From: Baffinella frigidus
Taxonomy: Eukaryota; Cryptophyceae; Cryptomonadales; Baffinellaceae
Direction of reading: 5' to 3'
DNA: 19,534 nt
Assembly: GCA_026770585.1 (NCBI GenBank)
Contig: MU647095.1
Span: forward strand, 7,365 to 26,898
In this document: positions 16,398 through 19,534 of the stretch, piece after piece
How the letters are laid out: every line of letters begins with the position of its first letter
Position numbering within the stretch: the first letter of the stretch is position 1
Translations under genes and position numbers: made by a program
Notes under the pieces: model-generated
What the model was told of the DNA's origin: nothing
What the model saw: only the letters and a program-made list of their open reading frames with translations
The model's database searches: none

Positions 16398-19300
16398 AAG
16401 CGACTCTCTCTCTCAGGCGAGTTAGACATGCCGGGCATGCTCTTCAAGAACACCAACTACATGGCGCCCTGCACCCCAAACCTTACACCCGAACCTGAAC
16501 CCTACCCATAAGCCCTGGACTCTTACACCTCAACTCTTACACCCTGAACCATGAACCCTAAACCTTGAATCCAAACCTGAGCCCTAGACCCCACACCACT
16601 TCCAATCTACACCCTGCACCTACTGACAAGTAACATCCGGCATAAGTGCCATTCACCCTTAATCAGGTGGGTCTTATGGATTATCACTTGTGGGTTGTCA
16701 CGAAACCCCTGCGTAGTCCGCTGTGTAGCGTCTAACGAATTGGCATTTTATATATGCACAGGTAGACATCCAGCAGTTCGACATGCCATCCTCGCCACTC
16801 TTCAAGAACAGCAACTACATCGCACTCCACGACCTCAACCTTGAACCCAAACCTGAACACCCTGAGCCTACTGACACACATCATTCTCGACAGGTTGACA
16901 TCCAGCAGTTCGACATGCCATCCTCGCCACTGATCAAGAACAGCAACTACATCGCACTCCACGTCCCAGGCCTCGCGGAATCCCGCCCGTCCGTCCTCCG
17001 GGGGGACCAAGTCCTGGTAAGCCTTTGCGGATTTTGTAAAGATTTTGCTACGTTTTCCACACATTTTTATACGCCTTTTTAACGTTTTAATACCTTTTCA
17101 TACGGTTTTCATATGTTTTTCATACGATTTTTATGCGCGGGAATGATCAAGAACAGCAACTACATCGCGCTACACGTCCCCGGTCTTGCTGAGAGCCGCC
17201 CGTCCGTCCTCCGCGGGGACCAAGTCCTGGTGAGAGGCTTCGCACATACTATTTCTCGCATAATAATGTCAAAATTAAATCCATAATTACCTTACTAATG
17301 TCATACTTAAATCGACATTTTTTTATATAAACGAATAGTCTCAAGAAGATGAGGGTTTAAGGCTCAGGGTGTAGGGTGTGGATGCGCGGCAATGCTCAGA
17401 AAGGACAGCAACTACATCGCACTGCACGCCCCTGTTTCATACGTTTGTCACACGTTGTTTCGTACGTGTTTCATACGGGCCAAGTTTTAGAAAGAAAGGA
17501 CAGCAACTACATCGCGCGGCACGTCCCCGGCCTCGCCGAATCCCGCCCGTCCGTCCTCCGCGGAGACCAAGTCCTGGTAAGTATTCATACGTTTTGTCAC
17601 AAGTTTTCCATTTGTTTTTTTTCGGCTTTCTTACGTTTTCATACGTGTTCCATATGTTTTTCAAACGTGTTTCACACGTTTTCACACGTTTTCATACGTT
17701 TTCTTACGTTTTTATACTTTTTTTATACGTCGTTTCATACGTCGTTTCATACGTTGTTTCATACGTTTAGACCCTGAACCCTAAACTTGAGGCAGGTCTC
17801 AAGACCTGGCGCTGGGGGCAAGAAGTGGTCGGGCTATGTCTCACACGTCCTGGTTTAGGGCAACCCACACCCCTAAACCCTAAACCCTGAACCCTACGCT
17901 CGAGGCAGGTCTCAAGGCCTGGCGGTGGGGGCAAGAAGTGGTCAGGGTACGCGCACAGGATCGAACAGGACCAAGTCCTCCTCAAATTCAGGTCTGCACT
18001 CAGCAGTCACTCGTGCCTTCCGGAAACGGTCCATCAAAAAGATTCCCGTACAAATTGCGTTGGCCAGTAGAGTGACCCATCTTTCCCGGATGTCCGGGCA
18101 GGTTGGGCACCACTCATTTTCACGTGGCACTACAAGCAGGGAGCGGGTACAGGGGTTCGGAGAGCGTTTGAGGGGTTACTCGCCAAAGCCTGGCGCTGGG
18201 GGCGAAGAAGTGGTCAGGGTACGTCTCATGCGTACTGGTTTAGGGTAACCCAAACCCCTTCCCGCCGCCGGGGGGGGGGGGGGGGGGGGGGCTAGGAATA
18301 GGACCGTCTGGGCTGGGGGCAAGAAGTGGTCAGGGTACGCACACAGGATCGAACAGGACCAAGTCCTCCTCAAGTTCAGGTGCATCTGATTCGTGTTGGC
18401 CTTCAGCCCTTTTGGATAGATTCTTGATCCACATCTCTCCTCCACTTAGCAGCGACCGAGGACCTTTTCGCCTTGAATTCAAGGTGAAATTCCGGTTAGG
18501 TTAGAGGGCAACGGATAAGATTCTAGTACAAATTGTTGAGATGGACTGTATCCGCGAAGCCCCCGGTGGCTGCTCAGTGGCACGTTCAGGTCTGCAGAGC
18601 TATCATGATTTGCGGTCGAGGTGAGACTCGTCAACATTTGTTAAGTCGTCAGCTTTTGATCAAATGTTAATCCTGAACAACGTTTCGCGCTTTTGCGCAG
18701 CATGGGTTTCCACGCCTCTTTCATCGACCGGTCGCGATTTGACGTTGAATTCACGTTCCGTCGCACGCCTCTTCGCCTGATGCATCAGGGCCTCGACAAG
18801 ACCTCGGATCCGGTGCGTGTTGCGGGATTTTTTGCAGGTTAGGTTTTGAGTCTGTGTTTTGGGTGTCGGGCTTCGGGTTTCCGGGTTCAGGTTTTGGGTT
18901 TCGGGTTTCGGGTTTCGGGTTTTGGGCTTCGGGGTTAGGGTTGGACCGTTGAGTTCACCTTCAGGCGCACGCCGCTGTGGCCGATGCATCTGGACCTGGA
19001 TAAGACCTCGGACCCGGTGAGGGTTTCGGGTTCAGGGTTCAGGGCTCACGGTTTATGGGTCAGGTTCTTGCGATTTGTTTTGCGGGTTTCGGGTTTCGGG
19101 TCCCGGGGTTAGGGATGGACCTTGTGTGTGGGGGGGGGTTATGTAATTTTGTGATTTTTTTGTTTCGATGCTTGTTGGCGTTCAGTTTTTTGGCAGAGAT
19201 GCTTGATTTCCGTTTTGACCCGCCTCCAAACCAGGTCTCATGATCAGAGGTCTGAAAAACCTGGCTTCTAAAAAATGATCAACGCTGTAAAGAACAGGGC

Positions 19301-19534
19301 TCTAAAAACAATGAGATGCAAAATCCTGAAACGAGCCTGACCCCACATCCTCATGCAGGAGTTTCCGAGGGAGATTCTGTTCCCCCCGTCGATCGTTCGG
19401 GAGGACCCTCCCAGGAGCTTTGTCCCTGGTAAGACCATGCCTCTTTCGCGCGCGCGCTCTCTCTCTCTCTCACTTTCTCTTTCTCTCTCGCACACACTCA
19501 CACACACAAATACACACACACACACACACACACA
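7886..19534 (+). CDS. MOV10/SDE3-type SF1 RNA helicase, N-terminal half (13 exons, continues past the window)
   Basis: A split gene assembled from 13 exons. All junctions except those around exon 8 are phase-compatible: 0 (1/2), 2 (2/3), 0 (3/4), 2 (4/5), 0 (5/6, 6/7, 7/8), 1 (8/9), 0 (9/10, 10/11), 2 (11/12), 0 (12/13). The joined protein follows the MOV10/SDE3 layout: a beta-rich N-terminal domain, TFAIGRF, APYQKKRF, EEGQKP, FHVPQGF, LLHVEELKMQVDI, VPGLAESRPSVLRGD, YAHRIEQDQVLLKF, then FTFRRTPLRLMH. These helicases bind Argonaute or other RNP complexes and act in small-RNA silencing and control of transposable elements. That role is family knowledge, not shown here. The RecA-like ATPase motifs lie beyond 19534. 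Exon 8 has a frameshift in the copy carrying the conserved 3' part, so the gene may be damaged or the exon spliced differently. Gaps between exons hold telomere-like repeats, palindromic elements and extra exon copies. Confidence 0.85.
8491..8640. mobile_element. 150-base palindromic element starting at the exon 1 splice donor
   Basis: The 30-base ends (GGTATCACCAGCCCTCACAG and on) match as inverted repeats at 27 of 30 positions. A second inner inverted repeat (CCTCGATTTGTACC region) makes nearly the whole unit self-complementary. The left end coincides with the last base of exon 1, so the element supplies the GT donor of intron 1. Confidence 0.85.
8656..8728 (+). mobile_element. Truncated relative of the 8955-9094 element
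   Basis: Shares CCTCAGTTGGGTTGACCGA and the following GTTGACGTT..GCGGTACAA..TCGTCAACTTT order with the complete element downstream; the right end is missing. Intronic. Confidence 0.7.
8762..8812 (-). repeat. R2 fragment in intron 1
   Basis: The complement of the R2 core (CTTCGAGCTCCCAGCATAGG) next to TAGGTCCTTTCTGAAG. It links an intronic sequence to the intergenic R2 family. Confidence 0.7.
8955..9094. mobile_element. MITE-like element with CTAGCTCTG ends
   Basis: The ends CTAGCTCTGCCTCAGT and the complement of CTAGCTCTGTCTCAGT differ at one base in 16. The total is 140 bases, with a perfect inner hairpin GGCTCACCAAATTGGTGAGCC near 9050-9070. Intronic and flanked by CCCTAAA repeats. Confidence 0.85.
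9130..9352. repeat. CCCTAAA-type repeat in intron 1
   Basis: A degenerate CCCTAAA/CCCCAAA array. A short piece of the same repeat lies at 8920-8950. The sense strand carries the C-rich orientation. Confidence 0.9.
9364..9400 (+). pseudogene. Broken copy of helicase exon 2
   Basis: Preceded by the same CCGTGCCAG acceptor as exon 2, then GTGTAGCAGGTGAAAGAGGA and GGGACGTAC. An in-frame TAG follows the first codon and a short deletion is present, so it cannot replace exon 2. Confidence 0.8.
9411..9597. mobile_element. MITE-like element
   Basis: GCGAGAATGCTGGAGGGCCT at the left is complementary, with one-base differences, to AGGCTCCTCCAGCATTCTCG at the right. It has inserted between two copies of exon 2. 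Confidence 0.8.
9718..9762 (+). pseudogene. Second partial copy of helicase exon 2
   Basis: CGTGCCAG acceptor followed by VKLHVKKDRTYVLT, matching VKLHVKEDGTYKVT of exon 2, after which the similarity stops. No good donor is seen. Confidence 0.8.
9840..9925 (+). CDS. Helicase exon 2
   Basis: The acceptor is CCGTGCCAG and the start is phase 0. It encodes VKLHVKEDGTYKVT, then PPGVSVRQEFVVEN plus two bases. The reading frame meets a TGA straight afterwards, but a donor GTGACC at 9926 splits the Leu codon, which exon 3 completes (VVENL-SGAPV). This removes the apparent stop. It fits the beta-sandwich part of the N-terminal domain. Confidence 0.8.
9940..10180. repeat. CCCTAAA-type repeat in intron 2
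   Basis: Degenerate CCCTAAA array with CCCTGAA, CCATAGA and CCCTACA variants. Confidence 0.9.
10350..10412 (+). pseudogene. Diverged copy of helicase exon 3
   Basis: AGACAG acceptor, then SGAPVHLFDVLPTDQAFGDA F in the exon 3 frame. It is shorter and more diverged than the other two copies and lacks the 3' half. Confidence 0.8.
10535..10622 (+). pseudogene. Near-intact copy of helicase exon 3 (possible alternative exon)
   Basis: CACAG acceptor, then SGAPVQLFDVILTGKARGDA and VTLINAPGG in the same phase as exon 3. The tail (DAGARVVNHGGK) and its donor are missing, so it is probably a decayed duplicate, although use as an alternative exon cannot be excluded. Confidence 0.7.
10743..10866 (+). 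CDS. Helicase exon 3
   Basis: The ACGCAG acceptor gives a start that completes the Leu codon from exon 2. It encodes SGAPVELFDVILTGKARGDA, FTLINAPGGDAGAR and VVNHGGK, ending in phase 0 at donor GTGTGT. It is the longest of three copies. Confidence 0.8.
11020..11147. mobile_element. Palindromic element in intron 3
   Basis: The ends TACCACGCCAGATT and AATCTGGCGTGGTA are complementary over 14 bases. Its right end overlaps the left arm of the larger inverted repeat at 11132-11474, so palindromes are nested here. Confidence 0.65.
11132..11474. mobile_element. Larger inverted repeat with about 45-base arms
   Basis: The left arm (CCCGCATCGGGACACGG, 11132-11177) is complementary to 11427-11474 (GTGTCCCGATGCGGGCCTAT). 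The right arm recurs at 11683-11724 directly in front of exon 4. The element encloses an R4 copy. Confidence 0.75.
11187..11349. mobile_element. R4 MITE-like element, copy 1
   Basis: The ends TCATCTCGAAAGATAACTGA and its complement (TTATCTTCCGAGATGA) bound 163 bases with a TTTAATTAGGAGGCCTAATT centre. A second copy lies at 14008-14151. Confidence 0.85.
11599..11640 (+). pseudogene. Truncated copy of helicase exon 4
   Basis: After TATTAAG the sequence reads VRVSLDCLSVNFGTL, matching exon 4 (VRVSLDCLPVNFGTL), then diverges. A further scrap of the exon 4 3' end lies at 11848-11874 (GCGCGTGTCCTTCTATCTCA). Confidence 0.8.
11725..11795 (+). CDS. Helicase exon 4
   Basis: The CGCACAG acceptor gives VRVSLDCLPVNFGTLRALVS then FHF plus two bases, with donor GTCCCT. 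It fits the beta-strand segment before the TFYIARF-type motif of MOV10. The frame also stays open upstream (MRAYLTPFHHAQ), but that stretch is an inverted-repeat arm found elsewhere in the intron, so I start the exon at the AG. Confidence 0.8.
11800..12275. repeat. CCACCCT/CAACCCT repeat in intron 4
   Basis: A long low-complexity array of CCACCCT, then CAACCCT units, related to but diverged from CCCTAAA. The open frame across it is a by-product of the repeat. Confidence 0.85.
12293..12335 (+). CDS. Helicase exon 5 (short)
   Basis: 43 bases. The CTCTACAG acceptor is followed by one base completing Arg from exon 4, then SATNATFAIGRFVT and donor GTTTGT in phase 0. TFAIGRF corresponds to the TFYIARF motif of MOV10. 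Confidence 0.75.
12438..12581 (+). pseudogene. Two fragment copies of helicase exon 5
   Basis: ACCTTCGCCATCGGTCGCTT recurs at 12444-12470 with TCGTCACGGTTTGT after it, and GGTCGCTTCGTCACG again at 12567-12581. The flanking intron bases (TTTGTCACCC, GCTCCCTCTC) are copied too, so the duplicated unit is wider than the exon. Confidence 0.8.
12496..12720. repeat. TTTAGGG/TTCAGGG repeat in intron 5
   Basis: Here the G-rich orientation lies on the sense strand, opposite to introns 1, 2, 4 and 9. Confidence 0.85.
12859..12954 (+). CDS. Helicase exon 6
   Basis: The TGCTCAG acceptor and GTATTA donor bound 32 codons in phase 0: VRCGNADVEDLVKPTAPYQK, then KRFLARKHGPVE. LVKPTAPYQKKR matches the LKPMTPFKRTR segment of MOV10. 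Confidence 0.85.
13095..13145 (+). pseudogene. Truncated copy of helicase exon 6
   Basis: APYLKKRFLARKHAPVE followed by GTAATT repeats the 3' half of exon 6 with its donor; the 5' half and a matching acceptor are missing. Confidence 0.85.
13263..13299 (+). pseudogene. Partial copy of helicase exon 7
   Basis: EGQKPQVDSSKE matches EGQKPQGDSSKK at the start of exon 7, then breaks into a small palindrome around GCTGGAATCGATTCCAGC. Confidence 0.75.
13362..13522 (-). mobile_element. R3 MITE-like element, inverted copy
   Basis: 161 bases with CCACACAGCGGACTTCGAAG at one end and GAAGCCCTCTGTGTGG at the other. Orientation is opposite to the copies at 2246 and 13587. It lies in intron 6. Confidence 0.85.
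13587..13748 (+). mobile_element. R3 MITE-like element, direct copy
   Basis: 162 bases, CCACACAGCGGGCTTTGGAG to CCGCTGTGTGG, highly similar to the copy in the oxygenase intron (2246-2406). Confidence 0.85.
13773..13895 (+). repeat. CT-rich microsatellite before exon 7
   Basis: A run of CT, CCT and TCCC units just upstream of the exon 7 acceptor, where it may serve as the polypyrimidine tract. Confidence 0.85.
13912..13983 (+). CDS. Helicase exon 7
   Basis: The GTCAACAG acceptor and strong donor GTGAGT bound 24 codons in phase 0: EGQKPQGDSSKKFKINLATF, then HVPQ. It continues the E-EG-(Q/E)-(K/R)-P segment seen in MOV10 and ends in the VP that starts the next helix in SDE3-type proteins. Confidence 0.85.
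14008..14151. mobile_element. R4 MITE-like element, copy 2
   Basis: 144 bases with TCACCTCGAAAGATCACTGA at the left and the complementary CTTCCGAGATGA at the right; similar to 11187-11349. It begins about 25 bases after the exon 7 donor. Confidence 0.85.
14752..14838 (+). CDS. Helicase exon 8 copy 3, intact in phase 0
   Basis: AATGGTGCAG acceptor, then GFTVGLQDGSLEEEVIKALI, KFSPLLSLK and donor GTTTGA; 29 codons, phase 0 at both ends. It could be spliced after exon 7. It lacks the CQQAWPDNAFPRAYP tail found in copy 6, so which copy or combination is used is unclear. Confidence 0.5.
15125..15229 (+). CDS. Helicase exon 8 copy 6, with tail but frameshifted
   Basis: The only array unit that carries the tail: LQDGSLEEEVIKCQQAWPDN AFPRAYP with donor GTGAGT, phase 1. 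Near its start GCGGTGGGGTGGGCC stands where the other copies have GCGGTGGGCC, a 5-base gain that shifts the frame relative to exon 7 and leads to TGA. An internal acceptor at CTTGAG followed by GAA would restore phase 0. The tail plus exon 9 (YP-Q-LMHHLLHVEEL) fits the family well. Confidence 0.55.
15230..15288 (+). repeat. CTT/TCA microsatellite
   Basis: A run of TCT triplets followed by TCA triplets directly after the exon 8 copy 6 donor. Confidence 0.9.
15388..15452 (+). pseudogene. Partial copy of exon 8 copy 6 (tail only)
   Basis: EEVIKCRQAWPDNAFPRAYP followed by the same CGTGAGTCC donor context as at 15229. The 5' part and acceptor are missing. Confidence 0.85.
15453..15772 (+). other. 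Intron 8 stretch with an unassigned open frame and an exon 9 shadow
   Basis: The frame of the preceding exon copy stays open to 15772 (including NPYTAGMFAYVCPLTDAM), but I recognise nothing and the AT-rich part looks intronic. At 15696-15725 ACTGAAATGATGG then GGCAGAACTGATG repeats the sequence just before and at the start of exon 9 (15769-15800). Confidence 0.4.
15790..15833 (+). CDS. Helicase exon 9 (LLHVEELKMQ)
   Basis: The GGGGCAG acceptor gives two bases completing Gln after exon 8 (phase 1), then LMHHLLHVEELKMQ and donor GTTCTC in phase 0. The motif corresponds to LLLHLEELQME in MOV10, one of the clearest family signatures in the window. Confidence 0.85.
15838..16310. repeat. CCCTAAA-type telomere-like array in intron 9
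   Basis: Mixed CCCTAAA/CCCTGAA units. From about 16012 to 16099 it is a nearly perfect run of CCCTAAA, the purest telomere-like tract in the window. At 16191-16204 GATGCAGGTGCCCC resembles the end of exon 9 with its donor. Confidence 0.9.
16341..16412 (+). repeat. CT microsatellite before an exon 10 shadow
   Basis: A long (CT)n run with one CG interruption, ending in CTCTCAG, which could act as a polypyrimidine tract and acceptor for the broken exon 10 copy right after it. Confidence 0.85.
16418..16475 (+). pseudogene. Diverged first copy of helicase exon 10
   Basis: CTCAG, then a segment with GACATGCC..CTCTTCAAGAACACCAACTA and CATGGCGCCCTGCAC, related to DMPSSPLFKNSNYIALH. Broken into CCCTAAA-like repeat at its 3' side. 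Confidence 0.75.
16762..16834 (+). pseudogene. Second copy of helicase exon 10, 5' half
   Basis: TGCACAG acceptor, then VDIQQFDMPSSPLFKNSNYI ALHD, nearly identical to exon 10, and it breaks off just before VPGLAES. No donor follows, and the frame continues open through CCTGAACC repeat into exon 10 itself. Confidence 0.85.
16894..17016 (+). CDS. Helicase exon 10 (VPGLAESRPSVLRGD)
   Basis: The CTCGACAG acceptor and donor GTAAGC bound 41 codons in phase 0: VDIQQFDMPSSPLIKNSNYI, ALHVPGLAESRPSVLRGDQV, L. VPG-(L/V)-(A/T)-ESRPSVLRGD is the diagnostic MOV10/SDE3 motif in the domain leading into the helicase core. It is the only complete copy of this exon among at least six. Confidence 0.92.
17040..17140. 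repeat. ACGTTTTT-type repeat in intron 10
   Basis: Irregular CATACGTTTTT units, the same type as around exon 3 (10286-10735). Further blocks are at 17430-17490 and 17580-17765. Confidence 0.8.
17144..17229 (+). pseudogene. Copy of helicase exon 10, 3' two-thirds with donor
   Basis: IKNSNYIALHVPGLAESRPS then VLRGDQVL with donor GTGAGA. The VDIQQ start and a clear acceptor are absent. Confidence 0.85.
17394..17576 (+). pseudogene. Two more copies of helicase exon 10
   Basis: The first (17394-17427) keeps only KDSNYIALHAP. The second (17497-17576) reads KDSNYIARHVPGLAESRPSV LRGDQVL with the consensus donor GTAAGT. Both start with GAAAGGACAGCAAC in place of the original upstream half, so one probably derives from the other. 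Confidence 0.85.
17580..17770. repeat. ACGTTTTT-type tandem repeat, long block
   Basis: About 190 bases of CATACGTTTT-like units, turning into TCGTTTCATACG units near the 3' end. Open frames through it are repeat by-products. Confidence 0.85.
17797..17841 (+). pseudogene. Truncated copy of helicase exon 11
   Basis: GAGGCAG acceptor, then VSRPGAGGKKWSGYVS, matching exon 11 for 14 residues; the rest is missing. Confidence 0.85.
17909..17991 (+). CDS. Helicase exon 11
   Basis: The CGAGGCAG acceptor gives a phase 0 start, VSRPGGGGKKWSGYAHRIEQ, then DQVLLKF plus two bases, with donor GTCTGC. WSGYAHRIEQDQVLLKF matches YKGFVHKVELDRVKLSF of MOV10 position for position. Confidence 0.88.
18182..18379 (+). 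pseudogene. Two further copies of helicase exon 11
   Basis: 18184-18232 carries AAGCCTGGCGCTGGGGGCGA then AGAAGTGGTCAGGGTACGTC, with one extra base. 18309-18379 is nearly complete (GGKKWSGYAHRIEQDQVLLK F, donor GTGCAT), but its 5' side lacks an acceptor in phase 0. Between them is a run of about 22 G. Confidence 0.85.
18269..18290 (+). repeat. Poly-G run of about 22
   Basis: A mononucleotide G tract in intron 11. The exact length is likely unreliable in sequence data. Confidence 0.9.
18701..18812 (+). CDS. Helicase exon 12
   Basis: The TTGCGCAG acceptor supplies the last base of Ser split from exon 11; then MGFHASFIDRSRFDVEFTFR, RTPLRLMHQGLDKTSDP and donor GTGCGT, phase 0. FSM..SFID....VEFTFRRTPLRLMHQGL aligns with the FSMSLLSRFVDG..VNFTFNRQPLRVQHRAL region of MOV10. 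Confidence 0.9.
18838..18942. repeat. TTTCGGG-type repeat in intron 12
   Basis: Units of TTTCGGG/TTTTGGG, a variant of the telomere-like repeat with the G-rich strand in the sense direction. Confidence 0.85.
18948..19016 (+). pseudogene. Downstream partial copy of helicase exon 12
   Basis: VEFTFRRTPLWPMHLDLDKT SDP followed by GTGAGG. It repeats the 3' two-thirds of exon 12 with its donor. An AG in TTCAG just before GCGCACG could act as acceptor, which makes weak use as an alternative exon thinkable. Confidence 0.85.
19017..19105. repeat. TTCAGGG/TTTCGGG repeat in intron 12
   Basis: A second block of the G-rich sense-strand repeat, placed after the exon 12 shadow. Confidence 0.8.
19359..19428 (+). 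CDS. Helicase exon 13 (last in window)
   Basis: The CATGCAG acceptor and GTAAGA donor bound 23 codons plus one base: EFPREILFPPSIVREDPPRS FVP. The EILFP segment fits the WPMLFP stretch that precedes the helicase core in MOV10. The gene continues past the right edge. Confidence 0.75.
19449..19534 (+). repeat. CT then CA microsatellite at the window edge
   Basis: (CG)n, (CT)n and (CA)n runs in the intron after exon 13, continuing beyond the window. Confidence 0.9.

Larger units (their letters stand above)
18047..18545 (+). repeat. Diverged intron 11 duplication
   Basis: AAGATTCCCGTACAAATTGC near 18047 and AAGATTCTAGTACAAATTGT near 18519 are the clearest parts of two related blocks. TTCAGGTCTGCA recurs at 17987 and 18586. 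So the intron next to exon 11 was duplicated together with the exon. Confidence 0.65.

Noticed and set aside
17376-17777. Phe/His-rich open frames
   Set aside because: Products of the ACGTTTTT repeat running out of exon 10 copies.
290-19534. CRISPR array or phage-defence locus
   Set aside because: The repeats are telomere-like, microsatellite or palindromic with no regular unique spacers, and the genes are intron-bearing eukaryotic ones.

Overview
The window looks like nuclear DNA of a eukaryote. Conserved protein families can be read only by joining short GC-rich exons across GT..AG introns, and the introns and spacers are packed with degenerate TTTAGGG/CCCTAAA (plant/alveolate-type telomere-like) repeats, foldback elements and simple repeats. 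TTTAGGG-type repeats, exon style and repeat load would suit a chromerid-type alveolate or another TTTAGGG-telomere protist. That assignment is an inference of low confidence.

Two multi-exon genes diverge from a repeat-rich spacer. (1) Minus strand, about 4023 to 1619: an N-terminal exon with a SAM-like stretch and a ubiquitin-like tail, a short middle exon, then four exons (2826-3017, 2661-2727, 1823-1966, 1619-1711) whose splice phases join into the catalytic domain of a 2-oxoglutarate/Fe(II) oxygenase of the prolyl-4-hydroxylase type, ending at a TAG stop. The metal-binding HxD motif reads H-T-V. (2) Plus strand, 7886 to beyond the window end: thirteen exons whose junctions, except around exon 8, are phase-compatible and read as the N-terminal half of a MOV10/SDE3-type SF1 RNA helicase. 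The best landmarks are LLHVEELKMQ, VPGLAESRPSVLRGD and YAHRIEQDQVLLKF. The ATPase core lies past the right edge.

The most unusual feature is that most exons of both genes come with one to six extra, usually truncated or frameshifted copies of themselves in the neighbouring introns. Exons 2-12 of the helicase gene all have such exon shadows, and exon 8 forms a six-unit tandem array. Two oxygenase exons have them as well. Several introns also carry short palindromic elements (MITE-like). One of these starts exactly at an exon end and supplies the splice donor.

Layout: 1-1618 telomere-like repeats, dispersed repeats and a 66-bp-arm foldback; 1619-4023 oxygenase gene; 4024-7885 spacer of dispersed repeats, palindromes and one unrecognised open stretch; 7886-19534 helicase gene with repeat-filled introns. 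No rRNA, tRNA, CRISPR array or bacterial-type operon was seen.
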